Counted from the stretch's first letter, positions 44,453-52,391 are shown. The stretch: DNA of 64,000 nucleotides from JBBSDP01 sp038240605 (GCA_038240605.1 JBBSDP010000025.1:1-64000); one strand, 5' to 3'. Notes: generated by a model from the sequence alone, not told the origin. Program-made: numbers and translations.

Positions 44453-44908
44453 TTACGGGAGCACGGCGCGTTCAGGCGTTGCATAATAACGTTTGCCCGC
44501 ATCTCGGATCTGATCCTCGGAAGCGAGGACGAACCGGATCTGCTTCGAGAGGCGCTCTGACAAGTGCGACTGCGCCAGCGGCAGCGACTCGGCCCCGACC
44601 GCGATGACCAGTTGGTTCCCAAAAGCGCGAAGCGGGATGGCGCCAAATTCCTCGGCGACCAATCGCGGAACGTGGGCCAGCGCCTGCGCGTCCACGCCGG
44701 TCGCGTTCAAGTCAACCACCTCCAATGCCTGGCCAAGCTGATGCCACCAGGCCGCCCAGACGTCCTCCGGCCGGCACATCCGCAACTGGAGCGCGACCTC
44801 GCCAAAACGCCGGCCGGTCGGGCCTTGCTCCTCAAGGATTTCCGAGACATCGTGATCGCTCAACTCGATCACGCGCCCCAGGCAAGTTCCAAATCGATCG
44901 CGTCCCAT
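44453..44908 (-). CDS. Isolated MshEN/T2SSE_N domain protein
   Basis: 151-residue protein consisting of a GspE/PilB N-terminal type domain, with none of the ATPase part. It has FGEVALQLRMCRPEDVWAAWWHQLGQ, VDLNATGVDAQALAHVPRLVAEEFGAIPLRAFGNQLVIAVG, typical of the (c-di-GMP-binding MshEN-like) N-domain. Start ATG 44908 has GGAGGGAAG. Stand-alone versions may link type II secretion/pili to signalling; binding of c-di-GMP is inference. A PilM gene is also present in the window, at 54.5 kb. Confidence 0.75.
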   Translation of the reverse strand: MGRDRFGTCLGRVIELSDHDVSEILEEQGPTGRRFGEVALQLRMCRPEDVWAAWWHQLGQALEVVDLNATGVDAQALAHVPRLVAEEFGAIPLRAFGNQLVIAVGAESLPLAQSHLSERLSKQIRFVLASEDQIRDAGKRYYATPERAVLP

Positions 44909-45056
44909 TCTCTTCCCTCCGCGAAGCGTGTCGCCACGGCGTGTTGCATCCATGAGTCTCGCTGCCCGCGGCTGACTCGCTTCAGGGTGGAAACTACGAT
45001 ACGTTCCCATCGCGGACAAACCGCCTCCACAGGTTTGCCCCAATGGGTCCGATAAC

Positions 45057-45821
45057 ATGCGGATTGCCAGCTACAACATCCTAGACGGCGGCGAAGGGCG
45101 GGCCGACCCGCTGGCGGAAGTGCTATTGGCCCAGCGCGCCGATGTGGTCGCCCTGGTCGAAGCGGACGACGGAGCCGTCCTGGAGCGGATCGCCCACCGG
45201 CTCGGAATGGATTACGTGCACGCGCCGGGTAACGCGAAGGCGTCAGCGCTGCTCAGCCGGTGGCCCATCCTGGAATCGATCAACCATGCCCCGCTCCACA
45301 AGCAGCTCACCAAGTCCCTATTGGAAGCGAAAGTGCGGGACCCGTCGGGGACGGAATGGGTGATCGGCGTCGTTCACCTGCACGCGCACGCGAACGACAC
45401 CGACGAATCGATTCGGGAGAAGGAGATCGATACGGTGCTCGATATCTTCCGTCCGCACCGCGATGCCGGCCGGCCCCATCTGTTGGCGGGCGACTTCAAT
45501 TCCCATTCGCCGGTGCAGCGGATCGACCCTGCCCTCTGCAAGCCGAGCACACGCCAAGAATGGGAAGAGAACGGCGGACACATTCCACGGCGTGTCGTGC
45601 AGAAGCTTCTCGAGGCGCGATATCTGGATTTGCTCTACACCGTCGACCCGATCCTCGCCGCCAACATCGGGACCTTCTCCACGCAATTCCCCGGTCAACG
45701 GGTCGACTACATTTTTTCCCACAGCCTTCCACCCGCCTCGATCCGTCGGGCCTGGGTGGAGCAGGATCGCCTGGCGAAATATGCCAGCGATCATTTTCCG
45801 ATCGGCGCGGAGATTGGCTGA
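45057..45821 (+). CDS. Endonuclease/exonuclease/phosphatase family hydrolase
   Basis: 254-residue EEP-family metal-dependent hydrolase (DNase I/APE1/sphingomyelinase fold). Active-site motifs are RIASYNILDG (Asn), LVEADDG (Glu), HLHAHANDTD, LAGDFNSHS (Asp-x-Asn) and the C-terminal YASDHFPIG (Asp-His). No signal peptide. The substrate could be DNA, RNA or a phosphoester lipid; not decidable from sequence. Head-to-head with the MshEN-domain gene, with 148 bases between the chosen starts. Confidence 0.88.
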   Translation: MRIASYNILDGGEGRADPLAEVLLAQRADVVALVEADDGAVLERIAHRLGMDYVHAPGNAKASALLSRWPILESINHAPLHKQLTKSLLEAKVRDPSGTEWVIGVVHLHAHANDTDESIREKEIDTVLDIFRPHRDAGRPHLLAGDFNSHSPVQRIDPALCKPSTRQEWEENGGHIPRRVVQKLLEARYLDLLYTVDPILAANIGTFSTQFPGQRVDYIFSHSLPPASIRRAWVEQDRLAKYASDHFPIGAEIG

Positions 45822-45866
45822 GCGGACGCGCGTATCATTTCCCGCCAAACGGGAGCGTAAACGAAC

Positions 45867-46784
45867 GTGAGTTGGCGAACGGTATCCAACTGGGCGAAGC
45901 AGAAGCCAATGTTGCTGCGGGCGGCGGACCAACTCGGTCGTTCGCGCGGACGGCTTCGACTGCTGGATCGGTTCAACCCGCCAAAGCAGCCAAGGCGAAA
46001 GCCAGGTCTGCGCAATTGGGAGAACCAGGAACTTGCCGCCGCCTGGATCGGTCATGCCACGGTGCTTCTTCGCATCGGCGGCAAGACAATCCTCACCGAT
46101 CCCGTGATGTCCAGCCGGATTGGCGTGGGGCTCGGGCTTCTGACGGCGGGGCCGCGCCGCTTCGTCGCCGCTGCCTTGTCGCCCGATGAGTTGCCGCCGA
46201 TCGATCTGGTGCTGATCTCGCATGCGCATTTCGATCACCTGGACCGTCCGACGCTCGTGCGGCTTCCCACGCGCACGCCGGTCGTGACCGCGCTCCACAC
46301 GCGCGACCTGATCGCGGACCTGGGATTTCGGAAAGTGTCGGAGTTGCAGTGGGGGGAGAGCCTGGCGATCGGCGAGGGCGTGACGATCAGCGCCCATCAG
46401 GTCGCCCACTGGGGCGCCCGCACGTTCTACGACCGCCATCGCGGCTTCAACGCCTACGTGATCGAAGCTGGCCGCCGCCGGGTCCTGTACGGCGGGGACA
46501 CCGCCTACCACGAAGGTTTCCGCTCCATCGGAAGGGTGGACCTGGCCATCGTCGGCATCGGCGCCTACGACCCCTACATCGCCGCCCACGCGACGCCCGA
46601 GCAGGCCTGGCAAATGGCCAACCAGGTGCGCGCGGATCACATCCTGCCGATGCACCACAGCACCTTCCGGCTCAGCCACGAGCCCATGGACGAGCCCATC
46701 CAGCGCATGCTCGCCGCCGCCGGCCGCAACACCGACCGCATCATCGTCAAAGAAATCGGCGACGAGTGGGCGTCAGCGAATTGA
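45867..46784 (+). CDS. MBL-fold hydrolase, UlaG/NAPE-PLD-like
   Basis: 305-residue metallo-beta-lactamase-fold enzyme. ISHAHFDHLDR carries the zinc ligands. Preceding AWIGHATVLLRIGGKTILTDPV and GPRRFVAA, then ISAHQVAHWGAR, GGDTAYH and LPMHHSTFRLSHE place it in the YfjP/UlaG/NAPE-PLD-like group, which hydrolyses phosphodiesters or lactones. GTG start at 45867 with GGGAG upstream. It lies 45 bases after the EEP hydrolase, so the two may be co-transcribed; a joint role in lipid or nucleotide breakdown is a guess. Confidence 0.85.
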   Translation: MSWRTVSNWAKQKPMLLRAADQLGRSRGRLRLLDRFNPPKQPRRKPGLRNWENQELAAAWIGHATVLLRIGGKTILTDPVMSSRIGVGLGLLTAGPRRFVAAALSPDELPPIDLVLISHAHFDHLDRPTLVRLPTRTPVVTALHTRDLIADLGFRKVSELQWGESLAIGEGVTISAHQVAHWGARTFYDRHRGFNAYVIEAGRRRVLYGGDTAYHEGFRSIGRVDLAIVGIGAYDPYIAAHATPEQAWQMANQVRADHILPMHHSTFRLSHEPMDEPIQRMLAAAGRNTDRIIVKEIGDEWASAN

Positions 46785-46803
46785 CGTCGCTCAAGGCGTG
46801 TCG

Positions 46804-46945
46804 CGCCCTGCGTGAGCCAGCGCATGAACAGCGAAAGCTCGCCGTCACGCCTGGGCTGCACGACCAGATGCCAGTGGTTGGGCATCAGGCGCCACGCGAG
46901 CACGCGCCTCGTCGGAACGACCGCCAGCCCCTCGACGAGGATGCG
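46804..46945 (-). pseudogene. REP-associated transposase (RAYT) fragment
   Basis: About 47 codons on the minus strand match the core of the RAYT Y1 transposase: ILVEGLAVVPTRRVLAWRLMPNHWHLVVQP, with the HUH-like NHWH, then GELSLFMRWLTQ. N- and C-terminal parts are missing. A full-length copy lies at 62098-62796. It directly abuts an RHS relic. Confidence 0.75.
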
Positions 46946-47232
46946 CACGGGTGAGCTGACGGCCGAGCGGGTCATACGTGAACCGGGTGACGTTCGACTG
47001 GGCGGACGTGCCGGCGGGATCGATCGTCTGGGCCAGGTTGCCGTTGATGTCGTAAACGTAGAGCAGGTGGGGTGAACGCTGTTGCCGCTGGCCGCGTCGG
47101 TCACCGCCGGGAGGATTACGTCGCTCAGGTGCCCGGCGGCATCGTAATCGCGCTCGGTGGTCCGGCCCAGCGGATCGGTGCTGAAGACCTGCCGGCCGAA
47201 CAGGCCGTATGTGCTGCTGATCGAGCTTCACA
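46941..47232 (-). pseudogene. RHS/YD-repeat protein fragment with frameshift
   Basis: Minus-strand YD-repeat sequence. One frame reads STYGLFGRQVFSTDPLGRTT then ERDYDAAGHLSDVILPAVTD from about 47232 to 47075; another continues HLLYVYDINGNLAQTIDPAG and FTYDPLGRQLT to 46941. A one-base frameshift joins them near 47070. It ends where the RAYT fragment begins. No start, core or toxin domain remains. Confidence 0.8.
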
Positions 47233-48160
47233 ACTCTTGTTTAATGGACCTGTCCCGTTAGAAGTTAGAATGCTCGGCTAACCCGGAACTTGAGCGACCG
47301 GCCGAATAATACTGAGACAATGTCGAGGTGAAATGAACTTCCGATCATTTAACGACTCGGCGGACTTTTGTCGTAAGTCGACGGTAGCGAAAACGTCGGA
47401 ATTTGATTTATATATGGTAGCGGCGTCAACTATTCCGAAATAACTGTAGCGTAGACAAATCAAACGGGACGCGTCCAAAATTGACGAGTCCGCATGCGGC
47501 GTCCGCGTGCTCGCCAGGCCGAATTTAAGAGAACGTGACCTCCGCATATCTTCGCGATTGTTCGCTCTACACGTCGCGGATTTTCGGTGTCCCATCCAGA
47601 GAATGTCGGTCTTTTCATCTCTGAATCCATGTTGCACTGAAAGGGAGTCGATGGGGTTCTGAAGGGAGAACGCATTCGCACGGTGCGCGGGTGCGCCCGC
47701 GCTGGCGACCGCGTGGCAGACACGAATGACCTGCCCTACTTAGGGAGCCTTGCGCGTTGTCGCGGGACGGAAGGGTTTGTGGCTCCGTCGACTGACCCAT
47801 CCGTCCCGCGACGCTTCGACTGCGCTCAGAGCAGGCAAGTCGCTGAGCTCTCTTGTCGCAACGATTACTGCGGGGCGCGCGACATGTCGCGCGGCCTGCG
47901 AGGCAGAAGTGGGCCAGAAGGCGAGGGTTATCGAAGAGTGCGGGGCGCGCGACATGAAAAAAACGTCGCGCGAATGTCGCGCGGAGCCCTCGGTGGCGCT
48001 GCTCATGGCAAAGGTGAATCGAGCGTTCGACATTGGTCGCAAACATGTCGGCGATGCGGAGATAGTCGAGCACGCTTAAAGCAATCTTGATTGCATTCCG
48101 AATATCGCCGTATCGGTCGGACTGGAATGAAACGGCACCGCAACGCATGATGTCCGCCCC
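47233..48160. other. Non-coding relic region with palindromes
   Basis: No supportable gene in 928 bases. 47240-47640 is notably AT-richer than the rest of the window. 47750-48000 holds a 12-bp inverted repeat (47759-47770 with 47801-47812), the perfect 18-bp palindrome CGCGCGACATGTCGCGCG (47876-47893), and a repeated CGGGGCGCGCGACATG (47871-47886 and 47941-47956) followed by a further GCGCGA-rich hairpin. It looks like a graveyard of mobile or repetitive DNA. Confidence 0.6.
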
Positions 48161-48565
48161 ATGCAGCGGCTTCGGGATCAGACGCGGGTTTTTTGGACGA
48201 AACTGGCGCGGTCGTTCTATTTCGCATTTGTGGGGTTGTTTTTCCTGGTCCGAACGCAGCGTAACGCACGGATCGAGCTGCTGATTGGCGGGCTGGCATG
48301 TGGAGTGGGCATCTGGGTGAAGATCGGGCGGGTGGAGTGGGCGGTTATCATCTTTACGATTGCGCTGGTGTTGATCCTGGAGGGGCTCAACACCGCGATT
48401 GAGGCCGCGATTGACCTCGCTTCACCTGAGGTGCATCCGCTGGCCAAGGCGGCCAAAGACCTGGCGGCGGGAATGGTGCTGATTGCGGCGATCGCTTCAG
48501 TGGGGGTGGGACTTTTAATTCTCGGACCTCCATTGTGGCATCGATTGCGATGGGGCGCCTTGTAA
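48161..48565 (+). CDS. dgkA: Diacylglycerol/undecaprenol kinase family protein
   Basis: 134-residue membrane kinase of the prokaryotic DagK family. The family motif is complete: LEGLNTAIEAAIDLASPEVHPLAKAAKDLAAGMVL, containing the catalytic Glu, Asn-Thr-Ala-Glu and the His-Pro-x-Ala-Lys-x-Ala-Lys-Asp stretch. Three membrane helices. The enzyme recycles diacylglycerol to phosphatidic acid or phosphorylates undecaprenol; the two cannot be told apart here. No clear ribosome-binding site. It lies right after a repeat-rich region and 61 bases before rpsP. Confidence 0.88.
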   Translation: MQRLRDQTRVFWTKLARSFYFAFVGLFFLVRTQRNARIELLIGGLACGVGIWVKIGRVEWAVIIFTIALVLILEGLNTAIEAAIDLASPEVHPLAKAAKDLAAGMVLIAAIASVGVGLLILGPPLWHRLRWGAL

Positions 48566-48626
48566 GAAGCTGCCGGCCCGCTATACTTCCCGATTCAACT
48601 GAATTTGAGGCGCACGGAGATCCTTC

Positions 48627-48968
48627 ATGGCAGTCAAGTTACGTCTAAAGCGAATGGGTCGGAGCAATCACTCGTTTTTCCGGCTGAACGCGATCGATTC
48701 GCGCTCGCCGCGCGATGGGCGGGTGATCGAGCAACTGGGTTATTACGACCCGCGGAACAAGGACCAGACCAAGCAATTCGTCGCCAAGCTCGACCGTTGC
48801 AAACACTGGCTTGACGTGGGCGCAATCCCCTCGGGAACCGTCTCTTCGCTCTTGAAAAAGAACGGCCTGGAGCACAAGCAGCTCCGGCTTCCCAAGCCCG
48901 GCAAGCCGAAGACCGTCGCTGCCCCGGCCGCTGCCGAGGGTGCCGAGGCCAAACCGGCGATCGCCTAA
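48627..48968 (+). CDS. rpsP: 30S ribosomal protein S16
   Basis: 113-residue S16 with standard N-terminal MAVKLRLKRMGRSNHSFFRL and IEQLGYYDP. The C-terminus is extended by an Ala/Lys/Pro-rich tail (PKTVAAPAAAEGAEAKPAIA), longer than in most bacteria. GGAG precedes the ATG. It leads the rpsP-trmD-rplS run. rimM, normally next, is absent. Confidence 0.97.
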   Translation: MAVKLRLKRMGRSNHSFFRLNAIDSRSPRDGRVIEQLGYYDPRNKDQTKQFVAKLDRCKHWLDVGAIPSGTVSSLLKKNGLEHKQLRLPKPGKPKTVAAPAAAEGAEAKPAIA

Positions 48969-48994
48969 CGCTGGTTGCCGCCGATAATTGAACC

Positions 48995-49696
48995 ATGCGT
49001 CGCATTGACATTCTGACGCTGTTTCCCGAGATGTTCGGGCCGCTTCTGGGAACGAGCATCCCCAAGCGGGCGGCGGAGAAAGGATTGGTTTCGTATCACC
49101 TGACCTGTATTCGCGATTTCGCGACCGACGCCCACCAGTCGGTGGACGACAAGCCGTTTGGCGGCGGACCCGGAATGGTGATGATGTGCCCGACGGTCTT
49201 CGACGCCGTCGACGCCGCGGAAAAACAAGACGACCGGCCCGCCACGCGAATCCTGCTGACACCTCAGGGACGATTGTTCGATCAGAAGGTGGCCGAAGCG
49301 CTGGCCACGCGGGAGCGGCTCCTCCTGATCTGCGGGCGATACGAAGGCTTTGACGAGCGGATTGTCGATGGCCTGCGGCCGATGGAACTGAGCATCGGCG
49401 ACTACGTCCTGAGCGGCGGCGAGCTGGCCGCGATGGTGGTCCTCGACGCGGTTGTCAGGCAGTATCCGGGCGCACTGGGGGCCGAGGACGGCGCGGCCGA
49501 TGAGACGTTCGCCGACGGCTTGCTGGAGCATCCGCAGTACACCCGCCCGCGGGAGTTTCGCGGGATGCCGGTGCCGGAAATCCTGCTGAGCGGGAACCAC
49601 CAGGCGATCGCGGCGTGGCGCCGGGCGCAGCGCGAGGCGCGGACGCGCGACCGAAGGCCGGACCTGTGGCAGACGCGATTGAACCGCGAGACGTGA
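48995..49696 (+). CDS. trmD: tRNA (guanine37-N1)-methyltransferase
   Basis: 233-residue SPOUT methyltransferase that makes m1G37 in tRNAs reading CNN codons, preventing +1 frameshifts. Hallmarks are RIDILTLFPEMF, DDKPFGGGPGMVM, LICGRYEGFDERI, SIGDYVLSGGELAAM and the C-terminal HPQYTRPREFRGMPVPEILLSGNH. 26 bases after rpsP and 69 before rplS. Confidence 0.97.
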   Translation: MRRIDILTLFPEMFGPLLGTSIPKRAAEKGLVSYHLTCIRDFATDAHQSVDDKPFGGGPGMVMMCPTVFDAVDAAEKQDDRPATRILLTPQGRLFDQKVAEALATRERLLLICGRYEGFDERIVDGLRPMELSIGDYVLSGGELAAMVVLDAVVRQYPGALGAEDGAADETFADGLLEHPQYTRPREFRGMPVPEILLSGNHQAIAAWRRAQREARTRDRRPDLWQTRLNRET

Positions 49697-49765
49697 TTTG
49701 AGGTATAGTGTCGGTCTCGCGCGCGTCGCGCGTGAGGCGGACGCAATCGACCGGAGACCAACATC

Positions 49766-50173
49766 ATGATTAACCGAATTGTCGAACACGTTGAGCAAGA
49801 GCACCTGAAGAAGGAAAACATCCCGCAGTTCGACATCGGCGATACGGTCGACGTTTCGACGCGGATCGTCGAGGGCGACAAGGAACGAATCCAGGTCTTC
49901 TCCGGCACGGTGATCATGCGGCGCGGCCGAGGGATCAACGAGACGTTCACCGTCCGCCGGATTGTGAACAACGAAGGCGTGGAGCGCATCTTCCCGGTTC
50001 ACTCCCCGTTCATCTCGAAAGTGCTCGTTAAGCGCAGCGGCGAATCCCGCCGCGCCAAGCTCTTCTACCTGCGCGACCGCGTGGGCAAGTCGGTGCGTCT
50101 CACCGAAAAGCGGAAGATCAAGAAGGAAGAGCCAGCGGCACAGCAGACGGAGCTCGCCGCATCGGCGAGTTGA
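49766..50173 (+). CDS. rplS: 50S ribosomal protein L19
   Basis: 135-residue L19. It contains PQFDIGDTVDVSTRIVEGDKERIQVFSGTVI, GINETFTVRRIVNNEGVERIFPVHSP and the C-terminal AKLFYLRDRVGKSVRL. The tail after residue 115 is Lys/Glu/Ala-rich and longer than usual. Upstream GGAGACC precedes the ATG. It ends the ribosomal operon. Confidence 0.97.
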   Translation: MINRIVEHVEQEHLKKENIPQFDIGDTVDVSTRIVEGDKERIQVFSGTVIMRRGRGINETFTVRRIVNNEGVERIFPVHSPFISKVLVKRSGESRRAKLFYLRDRVGKSVRLTEKRKIKKEEPAAQQTELAASAS

Positions 50174-50200
50174 AGCCGCGCGGGCAGATTTGGAGCGGAT

Positions 50201-50803
50201 TCATTCTTGGGTCTCCCCGCTGCCAGAAGGGCCGCCATCGATTGATATTGCCGGACGCGCAATAAAAAAGGTGCGGTCATCGTCGGCCCGTCGATTCCCG
50301 CCGTAGGCATCAAGGGACGCCGTAATCCGCGCGGCGATCGCTTCCGCTGGGCCCGCGTCTGTCCCAGCGCACTCCTTTGCCAGCAATTGCTGGAGCCGCT
50401 CGATGCCGAGAAATTCTCCACTCGGGTCGCTCAATTCGGTAAGTCCATCCGTGTAGCCGACGATCCACTCCCCGGGGCCCAGCGTCATCGGAACGCATTT
50501 TACTTTTTCCAGTCCCAATCCAAGCGGCAAATGATTGCCGCCTGGCAGTTCCCGGGTGCCGGCCGAACTGACGGCAAAAATGGGAGGGTGCCCGCAATTG
50601 ACGCACAACCCTCTTCGACTTAGCGGATCAAGTTCGACCGCGGCAAAAGTCACGAACGACGAATCCGAAAGAAATCGCCGGAGGTATCGGTCGGCGGCGG
50701 CGACCGACTCCGACAGCGGACTCTCGGCCGACGTATGGAAAATCGCGTGCAGTCCGGCGGCGATGAGCGCCGCCTGCAAACCCTTGCCGACGGTGTCCGC
50801 CAC
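50201..50803 (-). pseudogene. 5'-truncated SpoIIE-type PP2C phosphatase
   Basis: About 200 codons encode most of a PPM/SpoIIE phosphatase catalytic domain: VADTVGKGLQAALIAAGLHAIF, GYTDGLTELSDPSG and the final DDDRTFFI, with metal-binding Asp in each. The sequence starts, from GTG 50803, in the middle of the domain. The frame extends upstream another 26 codons (GTGQWEAAIFGPVPGTVLLL) to a stop near 50883, but the usual first metal-binding GGD reads Gln-Trp. No sensor or HAMP part. The likely reading is a decayed signalling gene that lost its front half; a non-standard start is less likely. Confidence 0.65.
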
Positions 50804-50956
50804 TAAAAGCAGGACGGTTCCAGGGACGGGTCCAAATATGGCGGCTTCCCATTGACCTGTTCCGTTTTCAGACCACGCGGCTCATTCCATCGGCATGAAG
50901 CGTTTCCCGATCCATTCGGAAAGCCGCGGTCACGCGTTCTCCTTCGAGCCATCAAT

Positions 50957-50988
50957 TCAAAAATGCCCGGCCTGACGCAGACCGGGCA
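50957..50988 (-). terminator. Terminator of the XRE gene
   Basis: Stem TGCCCGG (50964-50970) with CCGGGCA (50982-50988), 11-base loop. On the minus strand, a run of five T follows (plus-strand AAAAA at about 50959-50963). It sits 44 bases after the XRE gene stop. Confidence 0.7.
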
Positions 50989-51031
50989 GATGGGAAAATC
51001 GAGCTTCAACCCGGCTCTCTGGCGACCCGTG

Positions 51032-51304
51032 TTACCTCAGAAAAAGTCCGCGGTTCAAGCCGAAGTAGTCGGCCACGTTGACGATCACCGACTTGTTCCA
51101 CTCCCGCTTGCCATTGAGCATGTCCGACAGGGCGCTCTGCGAAATCCCTCGGGACTTCGCGGAGGCGTTGATGCTCGTCTGCCGTTCCGCCAGAAGATGC
51201 CGGACGATATCCGCCGCGGACAGGCCCGATGTATCCAGTTGCAGCCTCGCGCCGCGCTCGTACGTCTCGATGATCGATATCAGACGATAGCTGTTACCCT
51301 TCAC
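51032..51304 (-). CDS. XRE-family helix-turn-helix protein
   Basis: 90-residue DNA-binding protein of the HigA/XRE type. The helix-turn-helix is about residues 44-65: TSINASAKSRGISQSALSDMLNGKRE, followed by WNKSVIVNVADYFGLN, like antitoxins of HigBA systems (ADYFGL motif). GTG start at 51304, leader SYRLISIIETYERG. No HigB toxin gene is adjacent; downstream is only its terminator and upstream the DUF433 gene divergent. It may be an orphan antitoxin or autoregulator of the divergent unit. Confidence 0.85.
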   Translation of the reverse strand: MKGNSYRLISIIETYERGARLQLDTSGLSAADIVRHLLAERQTSINASAKSRGISQSALSDMLNGKREWNKSVIVNVADYFGLNRGLFLR

Positions 51305-51358
51305 GTTGAAGATGCGCTATGATTTGAGGTTTCCTCCAGGGTGTACGGAGCATTACCC

Positions 51359-51664
51359 ATGGCCCCTACGTCGTCCACAACCATCCAACCAGCCAATCGG
51401 CTCACTCCCGAAGACCTCGAAGGTGATCTGATCCAGCCCGGGCACCCGCTCTTCGGACTTGTTTGGATCAACCCCGAGCGCATGAGCGGGGCGCCGTGTT
51501 TTTCCGGCACGCGCGTTCCCATCAAGTCGCTATTCGACTACATCGAAGGTGGGGAGCCGTTAGATGAGTTCCTCGAGGACTTTGAGGGCGTGAGCCTCGA
51601 GCAGGCCGAGGCGGTCCTCGCTCTAGCCGCTGACGGATTTATCGAGCGGCTTCCTCGCCCATGA
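51359..51664 (+). CDS. DUF433 antitoxin (VapB45-like)
   Basis: 101-residue protein of the DUF433 family, a predicted antitoxin partner of PIN-like (DUF5615) toxins. The family core is RMSGAPCFSGTRVPIKSLFDYIEGGEPLDEFLEDFEGVSLEQAEAVLALA. ATG 51359 is preferred over GTG 51341: GGAG lies 8 bases before it. The stop overlaps the next start (ATGA at 51661-51664), the normal antitoxin-toxin coupling, yet the toxin frame is only 17 codons. Confidence 0.9.
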   Translation: MAPTSSTTIQPANRLTPEDLEGDLIQPGHPLFGLVWINPERMSGAPCFSGTRVPIKSLFDYIEGGEPLDEFLEDFEGVSLEQAEAVLALAADGFIERLPRP

Positions 51665-51714
51665 GAATTCTGTTTGATCACACCCTCGTGGAAGTCTCTC
51701 TCACCACGCTCTGA
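51661..51714 (+). pseudogene. DUF5615 PIN-like toxin remnant
   Basis: Starts in the ATGA overlap with the antitoxin stop and reads MRILFDHTL, matching the usual first residues of DUF5615 toxins (MRILFDxxxP), then leaves the family pattern and stops after 17 codons. The rest of the roughly 110-residue toxin is missing in the following 186 bases before the YraN gene. A deletion is inferred. Confidence 0.65.
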
Positions 51715-51900
51715 GATCGCCGGGGACGGCGTTGAACGAGCCATTTTACCGTGGATTGAGATCCGATTCGAATAGGGCAGCGGGGTCCGGCCACCATTCC
51801 TGAGTGCCGCACGCCGCTCGGCTGGCGTGCTCGAGTGAGGATCAGTATTGCCGATCTCGGCACAATGGTCAGTCGCACCACGAATTGATAAAATTATCGA

Positions 51901-52299
51901 ATGACGCGCTGGTTTCAGAGCCTGTTCAAGCCCGCTCCCAAGCGCGACGCCCTGGGCGATCGCGGGGAAAACATGGCGGCCAAATTTCTTCGGAATCTCG
52001 GCTACAAGATCATCGTGCGCAACTATCGTTGCGGCGTCGGGGAGATCGACATCGTCGCCCGCGACGGCAAAGTGCTGGTCTTCGTCGAAGTCAAAACCCG
52101 CGCCTACGACGAGCCCGCCCCCGAAGACCAGGTCAATCCCGGCAAACAACAGCAGCTTACGAGGGTCGCCAAGACCTACCTGGCCCGTTATGGCGTGCCT
52201 CAGCCGGCCGCGCGCTTTGACGTGATCGCGATCGTCTGGCCTGACGGCCACGAACCGCAGATCCGCCACACGCCGCACGCGTTTGAAGCAACGTTTTGA
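51901..52299 (+). CDS. YraN/UPF0102 family nuclease-fold protein
   Basis: 132-residue UPF0102 protein. The N-terminal basic tail precedes the restriction-endonuclease-like core LGDRGENMAAKFLRNLGYKIIVRNYRCGVGEIDIVARDGKVLVFVEVKTRA, with acidic residues E-D-E-K in the PD-(D/E)xK pattern (GEIDIVA and FVEVKTR). It is widely conserved, frequently next to RNase HII; its exact role, perhaps Holliday-junction or recombination processing, is unsettled. A 7-mer hairpin follows. Confidence 0.93.
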   Translation: MTRWFQSLFKPAPKRDALGDRGENMAAKFLRNLGYKIIVRNYRCGVGEIDIVARDGKVLVFVEVKTRAYDEPAPEDQVNPGKQQQLTRVAKTYLARYGVPQPAARFDVIAIVWPDGHEPQIRHTPHAFEATF

Positions 52300-52304
52300 G
52301 AGGA

Positions 52305-52384
52305 TTGTCAGTGGTCCGTTGTCAGTTGTCCGTTGTAATACAAAATCGCCGGTCGCGTGCGTCTGACAACTGACGACGGACACT
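52305..52384. repeat. 7-bp-unit hairpin, GTCAGTT type, second copy
   Basis: Left arm 52310-52330 pairs with 52365-52384 with one mismatch and one single-base slip. Units are GTCAGTT/GTCCGTT, as at 13599. It ends 7 bases before the tatD-family start codon. Confidence 0.8.
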
Positions 52385-52391
52385 CCCAAAA

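Noticed and set aside
47278..47637. 119-codon minus-strand frame in the AT-rich part
   Set aside because: No ribosome-binding site, no family and no coding bias; kept only as part of the relic region.
47615..48148. 177-codon minus-strand frame across the palindromes
   Set aside because: It runs through inverted repeats and is Arg/Cys/Ser-rich; not a plausible protein.
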